A DNA stretch of 64,000 nucleotides from Acidobacteriota bacterium (lineage in GTDB: Bacteria; Acidobacteriota; Terriglobia; Terriglobales; Acidobacteriaceae). Of the stretch, positions 9,209 to 17,638 are shown in pieces. Made by a program: the position numbers and the translations under genes. The stretch lies in contig JABCZH010000003.1 of assembly GCA_013289795.1 (NCBI GenBank), forward strand, positions 372,001 through 436,000. The letters are read 5' to 3'. The notes below the pieces were generated by a model that ran no database searches, was not told the DNA's origin, and saw only the letters and a program-made list of their open reading frames with translations. The first letter of the stretch is position 1. The number at the start of each line of letters is the position of its first letter.

Positions 9209-10095
9209 CAGTCATCGAAGCACGCGGTCTGCGCAAATCGTTCGGCACCACAGTCGCGCTCGACGGCGTCGATCTGCGAGTCGCAGAGGGCCGCATTCTC
9301 GGGCTCATCGGTCCCAACGGCGCAGGCAAGACCACAGCGCTCGACGCGATCCTCGGCCTCACCCAGTACCAGGGAGAACTGAGGGTGCTCGGGCGCGATC
9401 CATGGAACGAGCGCGATCAGCTCATGCGCGATGTCTGCTTCATCGCCGACGTCGCTGTCCTGCCGCGCTGGATGCAGGTCTTGCAGGTGCTCGACTACGT
9501 CGCCGGCGTGCATCCGCGATTCGACCGTGCCAAGGCGGAAGCTTTCCTTGCAAAGACCGACATCAAGCGAACTCGCAAGATCAGGGAATTATCGAAAGGC
9601 ATGGTGACCCAGCTTCACCTCGCGCTGGTCATGGCCATTGACGCGAGATTGCTGGTGCTGGATGAGCCGACGATTGGCCTAGACATCCTCTATCGCAAGC
9701 AGTTCTACGATTCCCTGCTGAACGACTACTTCGATCGCAACCGCACCATCGTGGTGACCACGCATCAGGTGGAAGACGTGCAGAACGTCATCACCGATCT
9801 CATGTTCATCAACCGCGGCCGCATCGTACTCACTTGCACGATGGAGGAATTCGAATCGCGCTATCTGGAAGTGACGGTACATCCCGAGCACGTGGCAGCG
9901 GCACGAGCGCTCAAGCCGATTCACGAACGCCAGGCGCTTGGCCGCAGCATCCTGATTTTCGATCGTGCCGTAGATCACAAACTCGATCGCCAGCAACTCA
10001 CCGCACTCGGCGACGTCCGCACTCCCAGCATCGCTGACCTGTTCGTTGCCCTCATGGGCAACCACGCCGGCGAGACCCAAGGAGCAGCTAGATGA
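9205..10095 (+). CDS. ABC transporter ATP-binding protein (YtrB-like)
   Basis: A 296-residue ATPase of the CcmA/ABC-2 type. Walker A is GPNGAGKTT (about residue 38), the signature is the variant LSKGM (about residue 130), Walker B is LLVLDEPT, and the switch histidine is in VVTTHQVEDV. The N-terminal 215 residues are the nucleotide-binding domain; the C-terminal 80 residues are unrecognised. Its start overlaps the GntR stop and its stop overlaps the permease start (ATGA at both ends). Partner: the permease at 10092. Cargo unknown; YtrA-type systems respond to cell-envelope stress in other bacteria. Confidence 0.93.
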   Translation: MTVIEARGLRKSFGTTVALDGVDLRVAEGRILGLIGPNGAGKTTALDAILGLTQYQGELRVLGRDPWNERDQLMRDVCFIADVAVLPRWMQVLQVLDYVAGVHPRFDRAKAEAFLAKTDIKRTRKIRELSKGMVTQLHLALVMAIDARLLVLDEPTIGLDILYRKQFYDSLLNDYFDRNRTIVVTTHQVEDVQNVITDLMFINRGRIVLTCTMEEFESRYLEVTVHPEHVAAARALKPIHERQALGRSILIFDRAVDHKLDRQQLTALGDVRTPSIADLFVALMGNHAGETQGAAR

Positions 10096-11066
10096 ATACC
10101 CAATCGAACGCCGTTTCGGATTCTCCCCGCGACTCGCAGGCCATTCCGCCCACGTCTCTGTCGCAGACGCGGCCCCTGTACTGGTCGATACGACGAGAAA
10201 TTTGGGAGAACCATTCCATCTATGTTGCGCCGCTGGCCATCGCCGCCGTCTATCTGCTCAGCTTCGCGGTCAGCGTGATTTGGCTGCCAAACAACATGCG
10301 TGAAGTCTGGATGCCGCACACCATGCGCGAAATGGCGTCTCTCAAAGTGACGGATACCCTGATCGGGCTCGCCATGCCGTACAGCCATGCTGCTTTGCTG
10401 GTCGGGCTGGTTGCGTTCCTGGTCGGGATTTTCTACTCGCTTGAGGCGCTGCACGGCGAACGCCGCGATCGCAGCATCCTGTTCTGGAAGTCGCTGCCGG
10501 TTTCCGATCTGACGACCGTGTTCTCGAAGGCGGCCATCCCCCTCGTGGTTCTGCCGCTGATCGTCTTGGCGGTCACCGTTTTCCTGCAACAGATTATGCG
10601 GCTCTTGAGTTTGTCGGTTCTGGTGATGAACGGCGGCAGCGCGGCGAAGCTGTGGACTCGGCTGCCACTGTCCGAGATGGAATTGGTGACACTCTACGGT
10701 ACGGCCGTGATTGTGCTCTGGCATGCGCCCATTTATTGCTGGTTTATGTTGGTCTCAGGCTGGGCGCGGCGCGCGGTATTTCTCTGGGCCGTGTTGCCGT
10801 TGCTTGCGATTGCCGCCATGGAGAACATTGCCTTCCACACTTCGTTTCTGGGATCCATGCTGCTGAGCCGCCTGCTTGGATTCTCCGAGGCCGCTTTCGA
10901 CCTCAAGGATAAGAATGGCGTACCGGTCGATACCCATTTCATTCCGCTAACCCAACTAGCTCCGGGGAGGTTCTTCAGCAGCCCGGGTCTGTGGCTCGGG
11001 CTGCTGGTTGCCGCGGCCTTGCTCGCGACAGCGGTGCGGCTGCGCCGTTATCGCGAGCCGCTCTGA
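10092..11066 (+). CDS. ABC transporter permease (ABC-2 type)
   Basis: A 324-residue integral membrane protein with about six to seven hydrophobic helices, for example IYVAPLAIAAVYLLSFAVSV, LLVGLVAFLVGIFYSLEAL and LWLGLLVAAALLATAVRL. LEALHGERRDRSILFWKSLP between helices 2 and 3 is the typical ABC-2 permease loop that contacts the ATPase. A soluble N-terminal tail of about 35 residues precedes helix 1. It overlaps the ATPase gene by 4 bases and is followed after 19 bases by the DUF4386 gene. Confidence 0.9.
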   Translation: MNTQSNAVSDSPRDSQAIPPTSLSQTRPLYWSIRREIWENHSIYVAPLAIAAVYLLSFAVSVIWLPNNMREVWMPHTMREMASLKVTDTLIGLAMPYSHAALLVGLVAFLVGIFYSLEALHGERRDRSILFWKSLPVSDLTTVFSKAAIPLVVLPLIVLAVTVFLQQIMRLLSLSVLVMNGGSAAKLWTRLPLSEMELVTLYGTAVIVLWHAPIYCWFMLVSGWARRAVFLWAVLPLLAIAAMENIAFHTSFLGSMLLSRLLGFSEAAFDLKDKNGVPVDTHFIPLTQLAPGRFFSSPGLWLGLLVAAALLATAVRLRRYREPL

Positions 11067-11085
11067 TTCATGAGGAGGAAAACGT

Positions 11086-12378
11086 ATGAACACACCGGTA
11101 ATGAGTGAACGGATTGTAGAAGCGTCACCGCATCCCAACGCCAGAGTTACCGGTGTCGTGTATTTGTTTTACTTTCTGACGGCAGTACTCGGCGTGTTCT
11201 TCCTTAAAGGGATTGTTGTAGATGGAGACGCTACGGCCACGGCGACCAACATCCTGGCACGCCAGTCTCTGTTTCGGTTGGGTTTAGCAACCGGCCTCAT
11301 CGCGACCGCTCTCTATATCGCTCTGACGGCTCTCTTTTATGGCTTGTTTAGGCCGGTGAACCGGAGCATCTCTTTACTCGCAGCCTTCTTCAGCCTCGTG
11401 GGATGCGCCATTCTGGCTTTCAGTAGCCTCTTTCAACTCGCTCCTTTGTTCGTCCTGGGAGGCAGCCCGTACTTGAGTGTATTTAAGGTGGAACAGTTGC
11501 GGGCCCTGGCATTGCTGTTCCTCGAACTGAATACTGAGGCCGGCAACATCTGCGTGGTATTTTTCGGAGTTTATTGCCTCCTGATCGGGTACCTCATTTT
11601 CAAGTCGACGTTCCTTCCTCGATTTCTGGGTGTGCTGATGGCACTAGCCGGTTTGGGTTGGCTGACCTTTCTGTCACCGCCGTTCGCCAACCATCTGTCT
11701 CCCTACAATCTGGTCTTCGGTTTCCTCGCGGAACTATCGCTGATGCTCTGGCTGCTGGCGATGGGCGTGAACGTTCAACGATGGAAGGAGCAGGCCGGCG
11801 CAGCACATCAGGAGGAAATTATGACCGCAGCAGTAATGATGGAACGGATTGCAGTAACGTCACCGAGTTTCAAAGCGAGAATGGCCGGCGTCCTTAATTT
11901 GTTCAGTCTCCTGACGGCAGGGTTGACCGAGACATTTGTTCACGGCAGGTTGAATTACGTAGGGGGCTACATCGCGATCTCCAGCATGGTCGTTGTGACG
12001 CTGCTCCTATATGACATCTTTAAGCCGGTGAACAGGCGCCTCTGTTTGCTGGCGGCGTCCTTCGCCTTCGTGGGACTCAGCTTCGAGGTCCTTCGATGGC
12101 AGCCTCGGGGCGTGAACATCGCTATTGTAGTTCATGGATTCTATTGCCTCCTGATCGGCTACCTCGTTTTCAGGTCGACCTTCTTGCCTCGAATTCTGGG
12201 CCCGCTGATGGCGTTTGCCGGTTTGGGTTGGCTGACCTTTCTGTCACCACCGCTCGTAAACTATCTGTCCCCCTACAATCTGGCCTCCGCCGTCCTCGCG
12301 GAACTATCGCTGATGCTGTGGCTGCTGGTGATGGGCGTAAACGTTCAACGATGGAAGGAGCAGGCCAGCGCAGCATGA
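11086..12378 (+). CDS. Tandem-fused DUF4386 membrane protein
   Basis: A 430-residue integral membrane protein made of two copies of a DUF4386-like unit. Copy 1 spans about residues 1-242 and copy 2 about 246-430 with one internal deletion. Shared blocks include GLGWLTFLSPP, LSPYNL, LAELSLMLWLL and MGVNVQRWKEQA. At the junction the DNA reads GGAGGA (11811-11816) then ATG (11821), a complete ribosome site and start codon like that in front of copy 1 (GAGGAGGAAAACGTATG). The C-terminal codons of copy 2 end GCAGCATGA, while copy 1 has GCAGCACATCAGG at the same place, so copy 1 has lost its stop. Copy 2 could still be made separately. Function unknown; part of the GntR-controlled operon. Confidence 0.88.
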   Translation: MNTPVMSERIVEASPHPNARVTGVVYLFYFLTAVLGVFFLKGIVVDGDATATATNILARQSLFRLGLATGLIATALYIALTALFYGLFRPVNRSISLLAAFFSLVGCAILAFSSLFQLAPLFVLGGSPYLSVFKVEQLRALALLFLELNTEAGNICVVFFGVYCLLIGYLIFKSTFLPRFLGVLMALAGLGWLTFLSPPFANHLSPYNLVFGFLAELSLMLWLLAMGVNVQRWKEQAGAAHQEEIMTAAVMMERIAVTSPSFKARMAGVLNLFSLLTAGLTETFVHGRLNYVGGYIAISSMVVVTLLLYDIFKPVNRRLCLLAASFAFVGLSFEVLRWQPRGVNIAIVVHGFYCLLIGYLVFRSTFLPRILGPLMAFAGLGWLTFLSPPLVNYLSPYNLASAVLAELSLMLWLLVMGVNVQRWKEQASAA

Positions 12379-12436
12379 AAGCCGATCTGATTCAGTAGCA
12401 CATCTGATGTAAGAACTCGCGTGAGGAGAAACGACC

Positions 12437-13630
12437 ATGAGCACCGCCGTAATGACTAACCGGTTGGAACTGGATTCCGTGGCCGACACCGTTTTGAAGG
12501 CAGCCGCGAGCTTTTGGTTTGCTGTGACCGTCCTCGGCCAATTGGTCTTCGCATTTACGGTAGCGTCGTTCTACGCTCTTACCGCGCTGCGAGGGGATTA
12601 TCACAAGTGGAACTTCACCAACGGTTACGTCCCCGGCTTTTCCATGGGCAACACCGCTGTGGTCATGCATGTTGCTTCCGCCGCTTTCGTCATGTTTGCC
12701 GGCGCGGTTCAGTTGGTTCCGCAAATCCGCAACCTGTTTCCGGTCTTTCACCGCTGGAATGGCCGTATCTACATGCTGACCGCCCTCACCCTCAGCGTGG
12801 CCGGCCTTTACATGACCTGGTTCCGGGGAAGCGTTGGCGATCTTTCCATACATTTGGGTTCTACTCTGAACGCTGTTCTGATCTGGCTTTGCGGCGGCAT
12901 GGCGCTTCGCTACGCGCTGGCTCGCGATTTCAGAACTCATCGCCGCTGGGCTCTTCGCTTCTTCCTTGTGGTAAGTGCATCGTGGTTTTTCCGGATTGGT
13001 TTTTTCTTGTCATTTCTCGTCAACAAGGGCCCTTTCGGTTTCGATCCGAGTACGTTTCGCGGCCCGTTCCTCACTTTCATGTCGTTCGCCCAATTCCTAA
13101 TTCCACTTGCGGTTCTCGAAATCTATCTGCGCGCGCAGGACCGCCCCGGTGCGCTACGGCGTACGGCTACGGCAGGCATGCTTTTTGTACTGACTCTCGT
13201 GATGGGCGCTGGACTCTTTGCGGTCGCCATGGCTCAATGGGTGCCTCAGGTCAAAGCTGCGTACGACCCCCGCAAGTCTATTGCGGAGACTCTATCTGCC
13301 ACCATCGCCACTGGCGGCATCGACGCGGCCGTCAAGCAATACAACGACCTCAAAGCCGTCGGACCTGCGACCTACAACCTCGATGAAAGCGAACTCAACA
13401 ATCTTGGATACGAGTTCATCCGGGCGAAGAAATTCAAGGAAGCCATTCGCATTCTCCAGCTCAACGTCGAGGCTTATCCGCAGTCCAGCAACGTCTACGA
13501 CAGCCTGGGCGAGGCTTACCTCGACGATGGCAACAAACCTCAGGCCATCGCCAACTACAAAAGATCGCTTGAGCTGAACCCAAAGAACCGCGGTGCCGTC
13601 GAGGTGCTCCGAAGACTCAACGCTCTATAA
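12437..13630 (+). CDS. DUF2306-like membrane protein fused to TPR domain
   Basis: A 397-residue protein. Residues about 25-265 hold seven or so membrane helices with motifs of DUF2306 (HVASAAFVMFAGAVQLVPQI, HRWNGRIYMLTAL, FRTHRRWALRFFLVVSA with conserved His/Arg). After the last helix (MLFVLTLVMGAGLFAVAMAQ) a soluble tail of about 120 residues carries TPR repeats (ELNNLGYEFIRAKKFKEAIR, SSNVYDSLGEAYLDDGNKPQ, AIANYKRSLELNPKNRGA). The tail probably binds a protein partner. GAGGAG stands 8-10 bases ahead of the ATG. It follows the DUF4386 gene after 58 bases. DUF2306 function is unknown. Confidence 0.85.
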   Translation: MSTAVMTNRLELDSVADTVLKAAASFWFAVTVLGQLVFAFTVASFYALTALRGDYHKWNFTNGYVPGFSMGNTAVVMHVASAAFVMFAGAVQLVPQIRNLFPVFHRWNGRIYMLTALTLSVAGLYMTWFRGSVGDLSIHLGSTLNAVLIWLCGGMALRYALARDFRTHRRWALRFFLVVSASWFFRIGFFLSFLVNKGPFGFDPSTFRGPFLTFMSFAQFLIPLAVLEIYLRAQDRPGALRRTATAGMLFVLTLVMGAGLFAVAMAQWVPQVKAAYDPRKSIAETLSATIATGGIDAAVKQYNDLKAVGPATYNLDESELNNLGYEFIRAKKFKEAIRILQLNVEAYPQSSNVYDSLGEAYLDDGNKPQAIANYKRSLELNPKNRGAVEVLRRLNAL

Positions 13631-13670
13631 CGATCGGGTGAAGAAACGTCAGTGCTTGAGGGAGGACACA

Positions 13671-14036
13671 ATGATTCGAGAACGAGCGCTAAAAGTTGCT
13701 TTGGTGGTAGTGGGATTGCTGTTCACAGCAGGAATTTATCCCGTGACCATGATCCTATTGAAACGGGACGAGTCGAGTTACGCCGACGCGATGATGGGCA
13801 CTCTCTACATCACGCTCGGCGTTCTCCTGCTGCTTGCGGTGCGGAACCCATCGGCGCATCGCAGCCTGATCGCCTTCGCCGCATGGTCGAGCGTTGCTCA
13901 CGGCGCGGTTATGGCGATCATGGCATTCCGGGGTGCGAGTGAGCACGACCTTCTTTGGGGTGTGGCCGCCTTCGCCGTCATCGGCGCAACCCTGATCGCG
14001 CTTGCTCCGGCTAAGGTTAAGGTGCCGGTTTCATGA
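13671..14036 (+). CDS. Small four-helix membrane protein (DUF6632-like)
   Basis: A 121-residue hydrophobic protein with four helices (LKVALVVVGLLFTAGIYPVT, MGTLYITLGVLLLLAV, HRSLIAFAAWSSVAHGAVMA, LLWGVAAFAVIGATLIAL). GGAGGA at 13661-13666 fixes the start at 13671; an upstream in-frame start would overlap the previous gene. The overall pattern resembles proteins labelled DUF6632, a call I make from memory of the pattern only. It sits 40 bases behind the DUF2306-TPR gene, in the same operon. Confidence 0.75.
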   Translation: MIRERALKVALVVVGLLFTAGIYPVTMILLKRDESSYADAMMGTLYITLGVLLLLAVRNPSAHRSLIAFAAWSSVAHGAVMAIMAFRGASEHDLLWGVAAFAVIGATLIALAPAKVKVPVS

Positions 14037-14074
14037 CATTCTACGACGAATTTATGAATGCGTGAGGTGTTGAT

Positions 14075-14416
14075 ATGAGTAAAGTGCAGAAGTTGATTTT
14101 CATTGTCCCGCTGGCGATCCTGGCGATGGTGGTATTTATCGCGGTCGGCGGCAAAATAGTGTTGGATCTGTGGAATTGGCTGTTGCCATCGCTCTTCGGC
14201 TGGCACGAGATTACCTTCTGGCAAGCCCTGGGAATTCTGGTGCTGTGCCGCATCCTCTTCGGCGGACGCGGATGGCACGGCGTCGGCCGCTCCAATTTCC
14301 GCCGCCGCATGAAAGAGCGCTACGGGCACATGACGCCGGAGGAACGGCAACAATTCCGGCAACGTATGTGCGACCGCTTCGGCTTCGGCCCATCGACAGT
14401 CGCGAGCAAGGGGTAA
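14075..14416 (+). CDS. Small membrane protein with basic, Gly/Arg-rich cytoplasmic tail
   Basis: A 113-residue protein with one or two N-terminal helices (LIFIVPLAILAMVVFIAVGG and ITFWQALGILVLCRILFGG) followed by a tail GGRGWHGVGR and MTPEERQQFRQRMCDRFG. The helix-GGRG-MTPEER layout is common in small proteins of unknown function in Acidobacteriota and Bacteroidota. GAGGTG lies 6 bases before the ATG. Last gene of the operon; an 18-bp hairpin follows its stop. Confidence 0.75.
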   Translation: MSKVQKLIFIVPLAILAMVVFIAVGGKIVLDLWNWLLPSLFGWHEITFWQALGILVLCRILFGGRGWHGVGRSNFRRRMKERYGHMTPEERQQFRQRMCDRFGFGPSTVASKG

Positions 14417-14423
14417 TGAAGCG

Positions 14424-14466
14424 CGCAGCCCCACGTCCCGCCGCCTTTGCGGGACGTGGGGCTGCG
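14424..14466 (+). terminator. 18-bp perfect hairpin closing the GntR-ABC operon
   Basis: Arms 14424-14441 and 14449-14466 are fully complementary with a 7-base loop (14442-14448); the core is CCCCACGTCCCG/CGGGACGTGGGG. It begins 7 bases after the last stop of the operon. There is no T-run, so it may act as an RNA-stabilising or bidirectional termination structure between convergent genes. Confidence 0.7.
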
Positions 14467-14543
14467 GCATTGCCATCGTCGCCCGCTGACGTGATCGGAA
14501 TGCCTGCTGGCCAGCCATTCTTAAGTCGGCCTATCAGCAAGAA

Positions 14544-14741
14544 TCAATTCGGCCGCCCCCGGCTGCGTGGAATATTGTTCAATCCACGCATTGTGCCTCC
14601 CAAAGACGCCAATCTGCGGGCGCTTTCCCGCTCGATAAGCGCCTTGAGAGCTTCACGAACCAACGCCGTCTTCTCCACCACCCCGGTAAACTCCTGGGCG
14701 ATGCGTACGAGTTCGTCATCCAGCGCAAGGGTTGCTCTCAT
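14544..14741 (-). CDS. Orphan VapB-type antitoxin
   Basis: A 65-residue protein with the classical VapB (DUF2191-type) start MRATLALDDELVRIAQEF, followed by KTALVREALKALIERESARR, the ribbon-helix-helix dimer and DNA-binding unit. In intact modules the vapC gene for a PIN-domain ribonuclease begins at or just after the vapB stop. Here the 130 bases on the minus strand after the stop contain no PIN open frame and run into the large hairpin of the opposite operon. It is therefore an orphan antitoxin or the remnant of a module whose toxin was lost. Confidence 0.8.
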   Translation of the reverse strand: MRATLALDDELVRIAQEFTGVVEKTALVREALKALIERESARRLASLGGTMRGLNNIPRSRGRPN

Positions 14742-14852
14742 AATGGACTCCAGGCACTGATTATGGCATCAAGTGATGTCATCTCCTGTGCTTATCTGTA
14801 TCGAGCCGGATGAGCTATCGTCCTCAGCAACTTAGCGAAATCTGCAATCTCC

Positions 14853-14925
14853 GCACCCGAACTCGCCGCTACCCGTTAGAATCTCCCAGACGCTCCTACA
14901 CGGGAGACATCCACGCCCGCGTAGA
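14853..14925 (+). promoter_or_regulatory. Duplicated acs-type promoter/leader upstream of the MFS gene
   Basis: ACCCGAACTCGCCGCTACCC then TTAGAATCTCCC and ACACGGGAGAC match, with few mismatches, the sequence just ahead of acs (17583-17633). TAGAAT at 14877-14882 is the likely -10. Where acs has its ATG this copy reads ACG, so the MFS gene starts further on, at 14934. Confidence 0.55.
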
Positions 14926-14933
14926 AAGCCACG

Positions 14934-16181
14934 ATGCCAACAACCTCAGCATCAGGTTCATTGCACAGCCCCGCCGACGGCTCTCGCTGGCCAGTCCTGG
15001 CCATCCTATCCATCGCAATTGTCCTGTCCCTGACAACCTGGTTTTCCGCGACGGCGATCACCCCTGAACTGAAACGGGAATGGCGCCTTTCACCTTTCGT
15101 CCTCTCCTGGCTGACCATCGGCGTGCAGATCGGTTTCGTCTGTGGCGCCTTGGCCGCCAGCCTTGTCAATCTTCCCGACATCGTCCGTCTCAACCGGCTG
15201 ATGGCTCTGTCTGCCTTGTTGGCGGCCGCCGCGAATGCGTGCCTTCTGCTTGCGCATGGTCCCATGGCCGCAATCACAGCCCGTGTCGTAACCGGATTTG
15301 CCTTGGCCGGCGTCTATCCGCCTGCTCTTAAGCTGGTATCCACATGGTTCAATCGTGATCGAGGTCTCGCGCTCGGAACGCTAGTCGGCGCGCTGACCAT
15401 CGGTTCGTCCATGCCGCATCTCTTTCGCAGCCTTTCGCGTGCAGTGGATTGGCGATTCGTCGTCGAAATGTCCACTCTCGCCACCTCGGTTGGAGCGGCC
15501 CTCTTTTTCTTCTTCGCCCGCGAGGGCCCCTATCCCTTCGCCCGCGCCCTCTTCAATCCCCGCCAGGCCGGAGCCGTCTTCCGCGATCGCAACCTTCTCC
15601 TCGCCAATCTCGGCTATTTCGGACACATGTGGGAGCTGTACGCCATGTGGGCATGGCTTCTGGTTTACGTGAACGCAGCCCTTGCAGCCCAGCACGTGTC
15701 GTCGGTCGGGCGCGCGTCTTTCCTCACCTTTGTCGCCATAGCGACCGGCGCGTTCGGCTGCATCCTGGGAGGCATTCTGTCAGATCGCATCGGACGCACT
15801 GCGACTACGGCTGGCATGATGATCGTTTCCGGGGCCTGCGCCCTTGCCATAGGCTTTGCCTTTGATGGGCCGGCATGGCTATTCATCGCCATCCTGATAA
15901 TCTGGGGCATCTCTGTCATCGGTGACTCCGCGCAGTTTTCCGCCATGGTCACCGAACTCTCTGACCAGCGTTTCGTCGGAACCGCGCTTTCCGTGCAACT
16001 CGGTCTGGGATTTGCCCTCACCGTAGTTGCGATTTGGCTGATGCCTAGAATGGCCGACCTCCTGGGTTCCTGGCGATGGGCATTTCTCCTGCTGGTTCCA
16101 GGGCCGTCCATCGGCGCCGCTGCCATGCTGTTGTTGCGCAGACGAGCTGCCAGTGAGCGCCTAGCCAACGGAATGCGTTAA
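14934..16181 (+). CDS. MFS transporter, unassigned substrate
   Basis: A 415-residue major facilitator with about twelve helices. Seen: LSLTTWFSATAITPELKREW at helix 1, ITARVVTGFALAGVYPPALK near helix 4-5, WFNRDRGLALGTLVGALTIG, and SDRIGRTATTAGMMIVSGAC after helix 8. The first half resembles nitrate/oxalate-type MFS proteins, but no diagnostic motif allows a substrate call. It lies upstream of the cytochrome P450 gene (88-base gap) in the same direction, so a joint role in uptake or export of a hydrophobic metabolite is possible but unproven. Confidence 0.85.
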   Translation: MPTTSASGSLHSPADGSRWPVLAILSIAIVLSLTTWFSATAITPELKREWRLSPFVLSWLTIGVQIGFVCGALAASLVNLPDIVRLNRLMALSALLAAAANACLLLAHGPMAAITARVVTGFALAGVYPPALKLVSTWFNRDRGLALGTLVGALTIGSSMPHLFRSLSRAVDWRFVVEMSTLATSVGAALFFFFAREGPYPFARALFNPRQAGAVFRDRNLLLANLGYFGHMWELYAMWAWLLVYVNAALAAQHVSSVGRASFLTFVAIATGAFGCILGGILSDRIGRTATTAGMMIVSGACALAIGFAFDGPAWLFIAILIIWGISVIGDSAQFSAMVTELSDQRFVGTALSVQLGLGFALTVVAIWLMPRMADLLGSWRWAFLLLVPGPSIGAAAMLLLRRRAASERLANGMR

Positions 16182-16269
16182 CAGTTAAAGTGTAGGCGTT
16201 GTAATCGCCATCGATACTCCAACCGGAGTCGGCTCAATGTCGTTCCTACGCTACACTGCGACCAAATAG

Positions 16270-17472
16270 ATGAACCCGATACCCAACGCGAAGATTGCGA
16301 GTTCTCAGTTCAAGGCCAACCCTTTCCCCTTCTATGCCCGTCTTCGCTCCGAAGCGCCGGTTTATCGCACCATCCTTCCTGACAAACGGAATGCCTGGCT
16401 GATAACGCGCTACCAGGACGTCCTTGCCATCTTGAAAGATGAGCGCGTCGGCAAAGACAAAATAAATGCCCAAACCCCGCCTTGGCTGCCGGCGACGTTT
16501 AAGCCGCTCTTGCGGAACATGCTCGATTTGGACCCGCCCGACCATACCCGCCTACGTGGACTGGTACAAAAGGTCTTCATGCCGCGCCTGATCGGAAACT
16601 TGCGCCAGCGCGTGCAGGACCTCGCGGACGATTTGCTGGACCGCGTCCAGGCGCGTGGGCGAATGGATTTGATTCACGACTACGCCCTCCAGATACCCGC
16701 CACCATCATCGCGGAAATGCTGGGCGTTCCGGTCAAGGATCGCCTCAAGTTCCACCGCTGGTCGAACGCAGCCATAACATCCACTTCTTCACGTTGGGGA
16801 GTGGTAATGGCTCTTCCGCATGCCGTTGCTTTTCTGCGCTACATCCGAATGCTCGTGAAGGCCAGGCGTGCGAATCCCGAAGACGATCTGGTCACCGCAC
16901 TCGTTCGAGCCGAGGAAGCGGGAGACCGATTGAGCGAAGATGAACTACTTGCCATGATTTTTCTGCTGCTCGTGGCTGGACACGAAACGACTGTCAATCT
17001 GATTGGCAACGGGACCATGGCACTACTGGAGAATCCCGATCAATCGGACAGGCTCTGCGCAGATCCCGCAATGATCCAGTCCGCAATCGAGGAATTGCTG
17101 CGCTACAACGGTCCGCTCGAAACGGCGACGGAACGCTATCCCCGCGAGGACGTGGTCGTCGCTGGGATCACCATTCCAAGAGGCGAATTGGTACTGGCCG
17201 TGCTCGCCTCTGCCAACCGCGATGAGCGGCAATTCGAGCACGCAGACAGGCTCGACCTCAGCCGCGAGCCGAATCCCCACCTGGCATTTGGTTACGGAGT
17301 GCACTACTGCCTCGGTGCATCGCTCGCCCGCCTGGAGGGGCAGATCGCCATTGCCACCCTGCTTAGAAGAATGCCCCACCTTAGACTCGCGGTTCCGCCC
17401 AATCGACTTCGCTGGAGGAGGGGACTCGTTCTGCGGGGACTGGAAGCTTTGCCCGTCGAGTTCTCAAGATAA
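16270..17472 (+). CDS. Cytochrome P450
   Basis: Soluble class I bacterial P450 of 400 residues. The I-helix oxygen-activation motif AGHETT (about residue 237), the K-helix ExxR in IEELLRYN, and the heme-binding loop [10 protein letters not shown] with the proximal Cys at residue 347 are all present, and no membrane anchor is seen. [19 protein letters not shown] is the usual C-helix region. Substrate unknown; no ferredoxin or ferredoxin reductase gene lies nearby, so electrons must come from elsewhere. Weak ribosome site ahead of the ATG at 16270. Confidence 0.95.
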   Translation: MNPIPNAKIASSQFKANPFPFYARLRSEAPVYRTILPDKRNAWLITRYQDVLAILKDERVGKDKINAQTPPWLPATFKPLLRNMLDLDPPDHTRLRGLVQKVFMPRLIGNLRQRVQDLADDLLDRVQARGRMDLIHDYALQIPATIIAEMLGVPVKDRLKFHRWSNAAITSTSSRWGVVMALPHAVAFLRYIRMLVKARRANPEDDLVTALVRAEEAGDRLSEDELLAMIFLLLVAGHETTVNLIGNGTMALLENPDQSDRLCADPAMIQSAIEELLRYNGPLETATERYPREDVVVAGITIPRGELVLAVLASANRDERQFEHADRLDLSREPNPHLAFGYGVHYCLGASLARLEGQIAIATLLRRMPHLRLAVPPNRLRWRRGLVLRGLEALPVEFSR

Positions 17473-17582
17473 AACGAACTCAGGACGCCCGAAATCAATC
17501 TCTCAGGGACCATCCGCCACCGATCTTCGTCGCAGAGCCAACCTGATCATCTGCGCGTTGGAAGCTAGCCTTTCCCACCCCT

Positions 17583-17633
17583 ACCCGAACTCCCCGCTTC
17601 CCATTAGAATCTCCCTGACACCTCACACGGAGA
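17583..17633 (+). promoter_or_regulatory. Probable acs promoter/leader
   Basis: ACCCGAACTCCCCGCTTCCC, TTAGAATCTCCC (TAGAAT at 17605-17610 as -10) and ACACGGAG, the last serving as ribosome site before the ATG at 17639. A near copy lies at 14853-14925. No clear -35 is visible. Confidence 0.45.
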
Positions 17634-17638
17634 CCTTC

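Noticed and set aside
14170-14760. Plus-strand 196-residue frame over the hairpin and VapB gene
   Set aside because: Composition is low-complexity (Ala/Arg/Pro); it crosses a strong terminator-like hairpin and the VapB gene on the other strand.
17222-17638. N-terminal extension of acs into the P450 gene
   Set aside because: The extension overlaps the P450 in another frame; the ATG at 17639 with GGAG and the conserved family start is far better.
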